Assembly: GCA_017458065.1 (NCBI GenBank)
Contig: JAFTGD010000047.1
Coordinates: forward strand, 1-64,000
Length of the DNA stretch: 64,000 nucleotides
Origin: Oscillospiraceae bacterium
GTDB lineage: Bacteria; Bacillota; Clostridia; Oscillospirales; Oscillospiraceae
Direction: 5' to 3'
Positions 8,829 to 15,141 of this stretch are shown piece after piece (the stretch's first letter is position 1; every line of letters starts with the position of its first letter). Made by a program: the position numbers and the translations under genes. The notes below the pieces were generated by a model. That model was not told the DNA's origin. It made no database searches and saw only the letters and a program-made list of their open reading frames with translations.

Positions 8829-9131
8829 TCACTCTAAGGCTGACAAACGTTCATTCAGGAATTGTTCTACACAGTTTTCAAAATCCAGTCCCATTCTTTC
8901 GGCAAGAACAGCAAGCCACCAGACACATTCGCCTATCTTGGAAGAAAGCTGTTCCTTATCTTCACTTGGCCAGCGACCCTGATGATCCATTGTGAGCCTT
9001 CCGACCAATCCGGCATCAGTCAGGAAAGCTAACGCATCTTCTTCCACTGACCAAACTGAACCGTGAATCTGCTTCGTCGGTGGGGACATGTCCTTGTAGC
9101 CCTGACCGAAAGGCACAACGGTAAAACCCAT
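8829..9131 (-). pseudogene. Chimeric remnant: phage terminase piece joined to a MazG-like tail
   Basis: The 100-residue frame opens with FTVVPFGQGYKDMSPPTK, a segment I recognise from the C-terminal part of phage terminase large subunits, so its ATG is probably an internal methionine of the lost gene. No ribosome site precedes it. The remaining ~75 residues (KIGECVWWLAVLAERMGLDFEN) resemble a MazG-like helical nucleotide-pyrophosphohydrolase region, but the acidic metal motif is not clear. I read this as a deletion fusion rather than a functional gene. The MazG assignment is tentative. Confidence 0.45.
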
Positions 9132-9417
9132 GCAGATTCAGGCCCGGCTGAAGAATTATCCGGTGCCGGACTTCGTCTGGGACGAGTATCATCTCGATCA
9201 GGAGATCAACGACCGCGGCATTATGATCGATCAGGAGATGGTCCGGCAGGCACTACGAATTGACGAGCTGTCCCGGTATGACCTGACCGCCCGCATGCAA
9301 AAAAAGACCGGATTGGAGAATCCCAACTCGGTCATGCAGATGAAGGACTATCTCGCTGGCAATGGCATGGAGGTCGACAGTCTCGGCAACGGCATTTATT
9401 TGTCCTCCATTATCTAA
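9130..9417 (+). pseudogene. Internal fragment of a phage family A DNA polymerase
   Basis: Residues 1-87 (YPVPDFVWDEYHLDQEINDRG, then LENPNSVMQMKDYLAGNGMEVDSLG) match an internal stretch of phage-encoded DNA polymerase I proteins of Clostridia prophages. The similarity ends after DSLG and the frame stops eight residues later. There is no ribosome site before the ATG. The fragment starts exactly where the opposite-strand terminase scrap begins, marking a recombination junction near 9130. Confidence 0.6.
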
Positions 9418-9434
9418 TGATGAATCCCGCGCCA

Positions 9435-9674
9435 TTAATTGGTCTTATTAACTGGTTTTTCGTCGGCTTCATCATCAGGAACAATAGCGCAGATGTCCCC
9501 GATATCACACTTGAGCTCTTCACAGATCTTCACAAGAACGTCCGTCGTGACATTTGCACCTTTTCCGAGTTTTGCGAGGGAAGCTGAACTGATCTTTGCC
9601 TTCTTCGCGAACTCGGTTTTTTTCAGATCCCTCTCTACGAGCATGACCCATAGTTTTTTGTAGGATAATTTCAT
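9435..9674 (-). CDS. Small Cro/CI-type HTH regulator of the ABC three-component operon
   Basis: This 79-aa protein is almost entirely a helix-turn-helix domain of the XRE class: KTEFAKKAKISSASLAKLGKG gives the HTH and TTDVLVKICEELKCDIGDIC the following helices. The acidic C-terminus is short. ATG 9674 has AAAGGAG directly upstream and overlaps the stop of the ATPase gene by ATGA, so it is translated as the last gene of the four-gene minus-strand operon. Similar small regulators often accompany restriction and defence loci. Autoregulation is inferred. Confidence 0.82.
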   Translation of the reverse strand: MKLSYKKLWVMLVERDLKKTEFAKKAKISSASLAKLGKGANVTTDVLVKICEELKCDIGDICAIVPDDEADEKPVNKTN

Positions 9675-11503
9675 GTTGACTCCTTTGGGAGATCTTTTCT
9701 CCAACTTGGCAAAAAGCCATAAATATGACCGTCTTTTTCGTCCTTATGATATGTTACCACATTAATTCCATGTGCATGGAAGTCTAAGTCTTCGGGGATG
9801 ACATTCAGGTTGTCCACGATTATGACCTGTCCCTCTCCCTGATGATCAATGAAATACTGATATAAACCACGCTTGATGGTATCACCTTCAAAGGCATCTT
9901 CATTTTCATCGAAGCCGAGCAGCGGCGTATCTATCATTAGGAAGCCTGGCTTTATAAAAACATCATCAGCATTGAAGTATTCATATAGCATTAAGGCAAC
10001 TACCGAATTCAGGAAGGAACGATATCCTTTCCCTTGGTCTTCTGATTTTGGCACGCCATCCATCAGAATGTCAAAAGTTGAAAAATCCCAACTAGCGTAG
10101 CCAACAGAGCGATAATTGCACTCTTTCAAGATTCTATTCAGGATCACATTAAACCCTGTGCCAACAACTTCTTCAAATTCCTGCTTTGCATGATAGAGTG
10201 GAGGATTCTTCTGCTTCTGCAACTCAGAGACTTTTTTCTTGCCGAGGATTTCAAGTTGGTCATTTACAAAGTTAATGCCCGTTTGAAGCCTTGTATAATC
10301 CTTAAACCGCTGAAGACCGTATCGATAACTCTGGATTTCACGGTTTTTATCATCGAGAGCTTTGTTCACAGCTGCTCTGCGGAGCTGCAGATCATCAATA
10401 CTCTGACGGATCGATTCCTGCTCATCACGCACGCTGTTTTCCGTTGCTACGATTACAGCAAGCTCTGAAGCAATCCTTTTTATTTCTGCATCGATTGCCT
10501 CGACGTAACCTTCGTATAAATCCGGGTGAAGCTGACCACCGCAAAACGGGCAAATCCCATTTGCCGGGAGGCCCGTCACTGCCTGCTCGCCTTTCGAGAT
10601 GAAGTCCAACCTTTGAAGGTCTGCCTTATACTGACTGATAAGAGATTCGTACCTATCCAAAAGGACACGGCAGTTTGCATCCTCCTGCTGGTATTCGGCC
10701 ATTTGTCTGACAATAGCAGTGTTCTCTTCGATCAGTTCCTTAATATCCTGCTGCGCCTCTTCAATATGCACGGTAAGCGCGTGCATCTCACTCTCTATAT
10801 CCAGCCCGGCAAGCTCCTCCAACTGCTTGATGTAACTGACACGTGTTTGAGTGAGGGATGAGACCTGCTCATCGATGTAATCAATAACAGCTTTTTTCTT
10901 GGCTGTAGCAACTTCCGGTTTTGTGATTTCCGGTATCCCTTTTTTATAGTCTCCGGTAAGCAAGAAGTACAGGGAAGCAATTAACGGCGTTTCATAACGC
11001 GGGTCCTTTATTACAATGGAGTCAGCCTTGTCAATCTCATTTTCATCGGCATAGAAAACATTAGCAACATTAGCCCATGACATCCGCTCTCGAGCATATC
11101 GGGCAGACTTGGGAACTTCAATCGTTTCATCCAGCCCAATGATCCGGAGCCACAGATCATTCAGGTATCTGGTGCTAATCCTTTTATAATTCGTGTCATA
11201 CTCGCCGTTTTCGACTTCTTCGCTTTCGGCAACAACCGTGACCTTCTCCTCGTCAAGTTTTCTGGTCATGGTAATCCTGCCGTAGCGTTTTGTCTGAAAG
11301 ACGCCCTCAATGTCCGTATAACCTGTCAGGGGAGAATAGGGCCGAGTATCGGAACTGAAGAGATAGTAGATGCATTTCAGTATCCATGTTTTGCCGGTGT
11401 TAGAACGTCCTTGGATAATATTTAACCCGTCAGAGAATTTGATGAAACCATCAATCTTCCCGGGTCCGGATACGCGGAGACTCTCAATCATGAAGTTAAG
11501 CAT
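9671..11503 (-). CDS. SMC/Rad50-like ABC ATPase of an ABC three-component (ABC-3C) system
   Basis: This 610-aa ATPase has Walker A GRSNTGKT (residues 32-39), a long charged coiled-coil-like middle (about 200-430) containing a CPFC pair at 318-321 like a zinc hook, a signature-like DQGKGYRSF near 489-497, and Walker B FLMIDTPLL (521-529). AAGGAGG lies before ATG 11503. It is the core ATPase of a set with two small partners, the layout defined for ABC-3C conflict systems by Aravind and colleagues. In such systems the ATPase is thought to sense or load on nucleic acid and license an effector; that role is inference here. The base composition is more AT-rich than the flanks. Confidence 0.85.
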   Translation of the reverse strand: MLNFMIESLRVSGPGKIDGFIKFSDGLNIIQGRSNTGKTWILKCIYYLFSSDTRPYSPLTGYTDIEGVFQTKRYGRITMTRKLDEEKVTVVAESEEVENGEYDTNYKRISTRYLNDLWLRIIGLDETIEVPKSARYARERMSWANVANVFYADENEIDKADSIVIKDPRYETPLIASLYFLLTGDYKKGIPEITKPEVATAKKKAVIDYIDEQVSSLTQTRVSYIKQLEELAGLDIESEMHALTVHIEEAQQDIKELIEENTAIVRQMAEYQQEDANCRVLLDRYESLISQYKADLQRLDFISKGEQAVTGLPANGICPFCGGQLHPDLYEGYVEAIDAEIKRIASELAVIVATENSVRDEQESIRQSIDDLQLRRAAVNKALDDKNREIQSYRYGLQRFKDYTRLQTGINFVNDQLEILGKKKVSELQKQKNPPLYHAKQEFEEVVGTGFNVILNRILKECNYRSVGYASWDFSTFDILMDGVPKSEDQGKGYRSFLNSVVALMLYEYFNADDVFIKPGFLMIDTPLLGFDENEDAFEGDTIKRGLYQYFIDHQGEGQVIIVDNLNVIPEDLDFHAHGINVVTYHKDEKDGHIYGFLPSWRKDLPKEST

Positions 11504-11505
11504 CC

Positions 11506-11952
11506 TTACACCTCCTTGGCCTCTGTTGCCCTATCGCTAATGAATTGCAAAATGCCATCGTCCGTATAAGAGGAAAAGCGCCTACATACGATTTTTGCTC
11601 CTAAAACATACTGCCTCGCATATGGAGATTGCACACCTTGAACGACTTGTCTGCCGCGGTCGTTGATGCTGTATAAAAAGCCTTGATTCGTATACTCTAC
11701 ATTAACAAAACTGTTCTTAACCGAGAGCTTAATGGCCTCGGTTATTTTTTCGCGCTTGTTGGTAAATTCCGCAAATCCAAATTCATTGTCACCGTGTAGA
11801 TTTTTATCCAGTACTTTACATTTCTTCCCGTAAATGCAGATGAAATCCAGCGCAGCAATTCTATCCGCATTTACCGGCATGCTTACCGTTTCGAGAAGTA
11901 GCAAGACACGAAGCATATTCTCAAATGTGGTATTAAAGACTTTATTCTGCAT
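11506..11952 (-). CDS. ABC-3C middle component, winged-helix type
   Basis: This 148-aa protein has a winged-helix-like pattern: ENMLRVLLLLETV, then RIAALDFICIYGKK, then KREKITEAIKLSVKNSFV with YTNQGFLYSINDRG as the wing, and a closing QSPYARQYV motif. These features match the middle component (MC2-like) that bridges ATPase and third protein in ABC-3C systems. The stop is two bases before the ATPase ATG, and the start overlaps the upstream gene by 11 bp, so expression is tightly coupled. The family assignment is from pattern memory, not a search. Confidence 0.7.
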   Translation of the reverse strand: MQNKVFNTTFENMLRVLLLLETVSMPVNADRIAALDFICIYGKKCKVLDKNLHGDNEFGFAEFTNKREKITEAIKLSVKNSFVNVEYTNQGFLYSINDRGRQVVQGVQSPYARQYVLGAKIVCRRFSSYTDDGILQFISDRATEAKEV

Positions 11953-12940
11953 ACGGGTCCACCCACGACACGATCGTCTTGTCGTTCACCAAGATGTGAA
12001 CAATGCCAAGCCTTTCCAGATTTCCAATCAGATTCTTTATCAATGACAACTTTGACTTAGTCAGCTGTACATCGGAGATCTTTTTTAACACTTCCAGCAG
12101 TCGTCTATATCCATTGTCGTAATCATCGAGATAGGTAGTCTTTATCCCGCTGAGGGCGTCCTCTTTCAAGATATCAAACTGGTTTTCTCCGTCTTCATAC
12201 ACTTCACGGATCGATCGTTGGATGCTTTCCGCGCTCAAATATGCTTTGCGCTGATCATAGAAATTCGTTTGAAACTTCTTGGGTAGCGTAGGAATATCGT
12301 CAACTGTCACCGCGTCTCTGGACAGAGCATCCGCATACGCATCGCATAAAGCAGAAATGTAACCAGCCTCAAAGTCATATATCTGCGCATCACTTAGTTT
12401 GATGGGCAGCTCGATGACATCACCATCGATATAGAGCTTTCCGTCCTCGCAGTATATTCGATCGCCCGCAAGGTTTTTAATGCTGGGTTTCGGGTCGTGG
12501 ATTGTTAGTGTGATGGCAACATCGTGTATCCCTTTGGCTAATCCGTGAAAAATCTGGTTCATGATGTCCTGAACTGCAGAGCCCAACTCATCGATTTCAA
12601 CAATGATTCCGCGATGTTCTAAGAAAGCCTGCAGGTGTTCTTTATCCGCGTCATACAGATTATCTATTTCGTCGGCAAAATCCTGCCCATCATATCTGCT
12701 GCAGATTAACCCAGCTCGCGCCTTAGAAATAAACTTTTTCCCTTCAAGAATCTGATCAAGCATGTTGATCGACATTCTGCTTACAAGGGGATTGAACTCA
12801 TCGTTCTCGTCCATCAGCACCTCTTCTTCGGTCATGGGGTCGCGCAGTGTATCCCCAACCAGAGCGATCACAAAGTCACCACCACGGCCGGTCGGGTCCA
12901 TATAGGTTTTGAGTTCACTTGCAATTTCGTGAAAAAACAC
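11942..12940 (-). CDS. ABC-3C third (effector-position) component
   Basis: This 332-aa protein is encoded first in the operon. The GTG start at 12940 follows AAAGGAGG. The C-terminal half (about 185-332) contains YDFEAGYISALCDAYADAL, then KAYLSAESIQRSIREV and LVNDKTIVSWV, resembling the C-terminal domains that define the third subunit of ABC-3C systems. The N-terminal ~165 residues (FVIALVGDTLRDP, ISKARAGLICSRYDGQDF) show no nuclease, protease or membrane motif I can recognise, yet this is where the effector normally sits. Confidence 0.65.
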   Translation of the reverse strand: MFFHEIASELKTYMDPTGRGGDFVIALVGDTLRDPMTEEEVLMDENDEFNPLVSRMSINMLDQILEGKKFISKARAGLICSRYDGQDFADEIDNLYDADKEHLQAFLEHRGIIVEIDELGSAVQDIMNQIFHGLAKGIHDVAITLTIHDPKPSIKNLAGDRIYCEDGKLYIDGDVIELPIKLSDAQIYDFEAGYISALCDAYADALSRDAVTVDDIPTLPKKFQTNFYDQRKAYLSAESIQRSIREVYEDGENQFDILKEDALSGIKTTYLDDYDNGYRRLLEVLKKISDVQLTKSKLSLIKNLIGNLERLGIVHILVNDKTIVSWVDPYAE

Positions 12941-12975
12941 CTAATTCTGCCTCCTTTGACTTGTTAGGTCAAACC

Positions 12976-12993
12976 GCGGTCATTGGCGGTCAT
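12976..12993. promoter_or_regulatory. Direct repeats upstream of the ABC-3C operon, possible operator
   Basis: GCGGTCAT occurs at 12976-12983 and again at 12986-12993, exactly 10 bp apart, so both lie on the same DNA face, 36-53 bp upstream of the operon's first start codon. This is a plausible binding site for the operon's own HTH protein. On the minus strand, TATTAT-like -10 sequences lie further upstream near 13015-13022. Confidence 0.35.
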
Positions 12994-13078
12994 AACTGAA
13001 AAAAGCGCTTTCGCTATAATAAAGACGATCAGACAACGATAGAAGAAGAGTTCTTTTCAAAGTGTATCATGGATTGTG

Positions 13079-13123
13079 GCGATAAGCAATTCTTTTTTAA
13101 CTATCGCTCACAAAAAATTTGTG
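13079..13123. repeat. Inverted repeats in the AT-rich intergenic stretch
   Basis: GCGATA (13079-13084) is repeated inverted as TATCGC (13102-13107), and directly beside it lies the near-palindrome CACAAAAAATTTGTG (13109-13123). They sit between the ABC-3C operon and the opposite-strand remnant gene at 13172. Their role is unknown; operator sites or an old integration junction are possible. Confidence 0.35.
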
Positions 13124-13171
13124 ATCACAAAGAAAATTTCTTCGCTGTTGCTCTGACAAAAGGTCCCGGGC

Positions 13172-13348
13172 ATGACCTAACAACTGCCTGTCGGAGCTGC
13201 GGCTTCCTCTGATGGCCACGGAGGATGTTTCGCAGTCGCAGCGAAGGCGTTTGATATCAACCAGGAGCCAGCGTGCGAACCGCTGGTCACCTACGGAGAC
13301 GGAGAAATCCGACGGGGTGACCATGAGGACAATAACTGGCGGCCATAA
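13172..13348 (+). pseudogene. Small gene with a stop at codon 3
   Basis: The frame ATG-ACC-TAA-CAA-CTG-CCT starts at 13172 with AAAGG ten bases upstream, then stays open for 53 codons to a TAA at 13346. The peptide (CFAVAAKAFDINQEPACEP, then TYGDGEIRRGDHEDNNWRP) looks like genuine protein, with conserved-looking Gly, Cys and Trp residues and coding-like third positions. A single CAA-to-TAA change would explain the break. I do not recognise a family. It lies 41 bp before the next gene and probably belonged to the same transcript. Confidence 0.5.
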
Positions 13349-13365
13349 GGATTTTCTCCGTCTCG
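13294..13365 (+). repeat. Long inverted repeat before the sigma-like gene
   Basis: GAGACGGAGAAATCC (13296-13310) pairs with GGATTTTCTCCGTCTC (13349-13364) with a single bulge and a loop of about 38 nt. The right arm begins immediately after the stop of the preceding small frame and ends 25 bp before the next start codon. It could be a translational-control hairpin. It lacks a T run, so it is not a terminator. Confidence 0.45.
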
Positions 13366-13389
13366 GAAAGCCAAAACGGAGGAAATCTA

Positions 13390-14058
13390 ATGGCAAACAA
13401 GAACCTGCCGCAGGGCGGCAATGCGCAGCCTGACGCACCTTTCAGGCATGGTACGTCGCTCGGGGAGCACGGGGAGATCCTCTTCGACTGCCCGATCGAA
13501 ATCAAAGACAAGGCGGACCTTGACAACTTTGGCATCACCTGGGACGACTGCCGGTACCTGCACTTCAACGGTAGCCAGCGGATGAGGGTCTACTTTTTCC
13601 GAACGGAGAACCGCGAGCTCGCGGAGGCGCAGTGGTCCTACATCGATACGCTGCACTCGAGCGGATTCGCAAGCGTGAGATGCATGATTCCCGGCCGGAA
13701 GAAGCCCTACATCAAATGCCCCACCACCAATTCCTGCGCCAGATGCCCATACGGCCGGAAGCCGGAGGACAAGCAGGCTCCAGTGATTTCACTGGACGGT
13801 CTGCTCGAAGACGGTTATGAGCCCGCCCCTGCAGAATCCGTCGAGCACCGGGTCTTGAGGAAGATCGAGTACGAAGAGATCCGCGCCTTAATGGACGCCG
13901 AAGATCCGCGGATCGCGCTGGCGTTCGAGGGGAAAGAACTGTACGGGGATACGGTGCAGGAGATCGCTGCCGAACTTGGCGTGTCCGCGCCGAGGGTCTA
14001 CCAGTTGATTGCCAGAGCCAAGGAAATCGGAAGATCTTATCGTGAGGAGACAGTGTAA
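13390..14058 (+). CDS. Sigma-70 region 4-like DNA-binding protein of accessory-element type
   Basis: In this 222-aa protein, residues ~150-215 form a sigma region 4-like HTH (FEGKELYGDTVQEIAAELG, then SAPRVYQLIARAKEIG). The first 140 residues carry no sigma region 2 but contain a cysteine cluster CPTTNSCARCPYG that may bind metal. GGAGG precedes ATG 13390. Proteins of this build occur in integrative elements of Clostridia, where they are annotated as sigma-like, but no integrase or conjugation gene is present here. The stop overlaps the next gene (TAATG). Confidence 0.7.
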   Translation: MANKNLPQGGNAQPDAPFRHGTSLGEHGEILFDCPIEIKDKADLDNFGITWDDCRYLHFNGSQRMRVYFFRTENRELAEAQWSYIDTLHSSGFASVRCMIPGRKKPYIKCPTTNSCARCPYGRKPEDKQAPVISLDGLLEDGYEPAPAESVEHRVLRKIEYEEIRALMDAEDPRIALAFEGKELYGDTVQEIAAELGVSAPRVYQLIARAKEIGRSYREETV

Positions 14059-14276
14059 TGGACAAAGTTGAGGTAATTGAGAAAATGATGAATTCTGAGA
14101 ACGGCGGCCTCTATGCCGCCATCGGTGGGATCGTGCTCGTCTACGGCATCGACCGCGTGACGAAGAGCCGGTACAAGATTGACGCGAGGAAGGAATCCTT
14201 CTCGCTCACGCCTGCTGCCGTGACGGACGATCCCGAAAAGAAGCCCGAGGAAGAGTCTGGGGACGAGCAGGGCTAA
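14058..14276 (+). CDS. Small single-helix membrane protein, unknown function
   Basis: This 72-aa protein overlaps the preceding stop by one base, so the pair is co-translated. Residues ~17-33 (GLYAAIGGIVLVYGIDRV) could form one membrane helix, followed by a charged tail rich in Glu and Lys. I do not recognise a family. Its role presumably depends on the sigma-like neighbour. Confidence 0.6.
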   Translation: MDKVEVIEKMMNSENGGLYAAIGGIVLVYGIDRVTKSRYKIDARKESFSLTPAAVTDDPEKKPEEESGDEQG

Positions 14277-14286
14277 AACAGAAAAA

Positions 14287-14328
14287 GGCGGTGTCGGAAT
14301 TGATCACTCCGGCACCGCCGATTTCTTT
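14287..14328 (+). terminator. Terminator after the sigma-like/membrane peptide pair
   Basis: GGCGGTGTCGGA (14287-14298) pairs with TCCGGCACCGCC (14308-14319) with one G-T position and a 9-nt loop, followed by GATTTCTTTT. It lies 10 bp after the stop of the membrane peptide. Confidence 0.85.
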
Positions 14329-14334
14329 TATACA

Positions 14335-14620
14335 TATTATGCTTTCAGTCCGCCGAACGGTAGTAAAACGGTAGTAGCCGATACCTGCGGTTGCCGCAGT
14401 TTGCCGCGATTTATCGCACTCTATTTAAATCTGCCGAGGGCAGGGGACTCCTCCCGTGGCAGACAAAAAGGATTCTTATCATGCGTTTGTAGTCCTTTTG
14501 TAAAAACTTGTCATTACAGTATACCATATCAGAACTGTTTTGAAAAGATTGAATTCAATATTTAATAAGTGTATCCATTGCACCTGACAGCCATGTCCCG
14601 GCAAGGGGATAGTGAAGCCT
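14335..14620. repeat. Gene-free stretch with short direct and inverted repeats
   Basis: No coding frame is convincing here. AACGGTAGTA occurs twice, at 14356-14365 and 14367-14376. TCTGCC (14430-14435) is mirrored by GGCAGA (14458-14463) around a GC-rich core. ACAAAAAGGA (14463-14472) is mirrored by TCCTTTTGT (14493-14501). The stretch separates the accessory island from secG and could hold an old attachment site, but no integrase or duplicate end was found. Confidence 0.4.
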
Positions 14621-14635
14621 TTAGAGAAAGAAACA

Positions 14636-14661
14636 GCCCGGCGATCAGATGACCGCCGGGC
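14636..14661 (-). terminator. Terminator of secG
   Basis: GCCCGGCG (14636-14643) pairs with CGCCGGGC (14654-14661) around a 10-nt loop. On the minus strand it follows the secG stop by 16 bp and is followed by a T/C-rich tract. Confidence 0.8.
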
Positions 14662-14677
14662 AAATCTCGTATGATGA

Positions 14678-14917
14678 TCAGCCGACCAGATTCAGCACAA
14701 GCGTAAGAACGACAAAAGCGAGAGCAAACCACTTTGTGAGCTTCGCAAGCTTGGCATCGAGGGTCTTGGCCTTTCCCTTGGATAAAAACGTCTCGGCGCC
14801 GCCGGAAATCGCACCGGAGAGGCCGGCGCTCTTTCCGCTCTGCATCAGCACGATCACGGTCAGAGCGAGACCGGAGAGCAACTGAAGAACGGCAAAGACG
14901 ATCGTAACAGCAGACAT
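14678..14917 (-). CDS. secG: Preprotein translocase subunit SecG
   Basis: This 79-aa protein has two hydrophobic helices separated by the conserved cytoplasmic loop LMQSGKSAGLSGAISGGAETF, typical of SecG in the SecYEG translocon. I chose ATG 14917 because AAAGGA sits ten bases upstream; a longer frame to 14941 lacks a ribosome site. It is a single gene with its own terminator and marks the return to core genome after the accessory island. Confidence 0.94.
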   Translation of the reverse strand: MSAVTIVFAVLQLLSGLALTVIVLMQSGKSAGLSGAISGGAETFLSKGKAKTLDAKLAKLTKWFALAFVVLTLVLNLVG

Positions 14918-15050
14918 AATAAAGTCAATCCTTTCAAACAAACAATACTCTGCATCAAAGCTAAGAAACTATAACACATCGGAAAAGGAAATTCAAGTGT
15001 TATTTACGGTTTTCTTGCCGAAATCAGAAGAAAATTTCATAAAAGAGGGA

Positions 15051-15079
15051 TTGATTTTTGCAGGACATTCTTTTATTAT
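15051..15079 (+). promoter_or_regulatory. Predicted promoter of the SPFH cluster
   Basis: TTGATT (15051-15056) and TATTAT (15074-15079) are spaced by 17 bp and lie about 60 bp upstream of the SPFH gene start, in a divergent intergenic region shared with secG. Confidence 0.5.
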
Positions 15080-15141
15080 GATACCGGTATCACTTCCAAC
15101 CGGCAATCCATACGGACTGAATGATAGAAAGGGGAAAGATT

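Noticed and set aside
13097..13438. Minus-strand frame of 113 codons and plus-strand frame at 13212-13433
   Set aside because: Composition and lack of starts favour the small plus-strand frame ending at 13348; the others are alternative-frame shadows.
14430..14463. Possible tRNA or tmRNA-like 3' structure
   Set aside because: The GC-rich core around CTCCTCCC does not give a T-arm or acceptor pairing, so I kept it only as an inverted repeat.
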